From the NCBI RefSeq assembly GCF_037914945.1, contig NZ_CP149787.1, forward strand, positions 1,798,001 through 1,862,000: DNA of 64,000 nt, written 5' to 3'. The notes under the pieces are model-generated. The model saw only the letters and a program-made list of their open reading frames with translations, had not been told where the DNA came from and searched no databases. The number at the start of each line of letters is the position of its first letter. Within the stretch, counting starts at the first letter, position 1. This document shows positions 63,707 through 64,000 of the stretch, one piece after another. A program made the position numbers and the translations under genes. This stretch comes from Haloterrigena sp. KLK7 (GTDB taxonomy: Archaea > Halobacteriota > Halobacteria > Halobacteriales > Natrialbaceae).

Positions 63707-64000
63707 TCAGTAGATCAGTTCGTCGTCGTTCTCGACCATGTACAGCGTCCGCGCGGCGATGTTGACCGCGTGGTCGCCGACTCGCTCGAGGTCCCGGATC
63801 GTCAGCAACAGCCGCGAGACCTCGTCGAAGAGCGCGTCGGGGGTGAGCCCGATCTCCGCCTCGAGCTCGGTCTCGAGGAGGTCCCGAACGACGAACTCGC
63901 TGGCGTTCTCACAGAGGCGATCGATCTCGTCGTCCTCGGCCGCGACGTCGCGGGCGCCGGTCGCGTCCCCGTCGGCGTACGCCGCCATCGCCGCCGCGAC
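63707..64000 (-). CDS. phoU: PhoU family phosphate regulator, C-terminal part
   Basis: The frame is open to the right edge; 97 residues are visible with their stop. Two PhoU helix motifs appear: CENASEFVVRDLLETELEAE and LTIRDLERVGDHAVNIAART. PhoU links Pst transport to phosphate signalling. It points toward the ars operon and pst, and pstB may lie beyond the edge upstream of it. Confidence 0.9.
   Translation of the reverse strand, partial: VAAAMAAYADGDATGARDVAAEDDEIDRLCENASEFVVRDLLETELEAEIGLTPDALFDEVSRLLLTIRDLERVGDHAVNIAARTLYMVENDDELIY

Noticed and set aside
1-64000. tRNA or rRNA genes
   Set aside because: I looked in the gaps for T-loop words such as GGTTCGAATC with acceptor stems and for rRNA motifs and found none; a covariance-model scan would be decisive.

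Overview
The window is chromosomal DNA from a halophilic archaeon (class Halobacteria; a Natrialbales-type genome is my best guess, at moderate to low confidence). The evidence is very high GC, strongly acidic predicted proteins, twin-arginine lipoprotein signals, TATA boxes 25-30 nt upstream of start codons (leaderless-type promoters), and archaeal information genes: ABCE1, aIF2-gamma, RpoE', Spt4, S19e, PDCD5, class I LysRS and archaemetzincin. High GC gives nearly every gene a long open antisense frame; these shadows are left out.

Layout. 1-8.8 kb: a less GC-rich surface locus. It has two secreted DUF1102-type (TasA/camelysin-like) proteins, a third DUF1102-like domain fused to CARDB repeats and a membrane anchor, an extended SipW/Sec11-type signal peptidase, a DUF5305 membrane protein, a pilin-like protein carrying a vWA domain, and a DUF7344 regulator. 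8.9-11.1 kb: an EMC6-like gene tightly coupled to ABCE1. 11.1-25.7 kb: metabolic and housekeeping genes, including aldo/keto reductase, archaemetzincin, HAD phosphatase, glycerophosphodiesterase, LLM oxidoreductase, F420:NADP reductase, cobalamin-binding protein, desampylase, sulfatase, hisS and a histidine kinase. 26.2-28.8 kb: PP-loop ATPase, PDCD5, S19e and thiL. 28.8-37.4 kb: two site-2 proteases, MoaE fusion, CapA, pyrH and lysS. 37.4-49 kb: PadR regulator, PitA, several DUF proteins, YgfZ, MFS, DUF389 and MATE transporters. 49.1-52.2 kb: geranylgeranyl-reductase-type flavoprotein and a cyclase/FAH pair. 53.1-56.2 kb: the operon aIF2-gamma, PIN nuclease, rpoE', spt4, GTP-dependent dephospho-CoA kinase. 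57.5-64 kb: pstSCA phosphate transporter, arsR-acr3-arsC arsenic operon and the 3' end of phoU. pstB is absent from the window.

The genes fit together most clearly in three places. The surface locus looks like a secretion and assembly module for TasA-like fibres or an adhesin. The translation/transcription operon is the classical archaeal arrangement. The pst-ars-phoU block puts phosphate uptake beside detoxification of its toxic analogue arsenate. Non-coding structure includes a perfect 19-bp palindrome in the surface locus, a probable ArsR operator, a two-copy dispersed repeat whose hairpin stems differ by compensatory changes around a similar loop, and strong GC hairpins at 18.6 and 31.6 kb. 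I see no tRNA, rRNA, CRISPR array, transposase or integrase.
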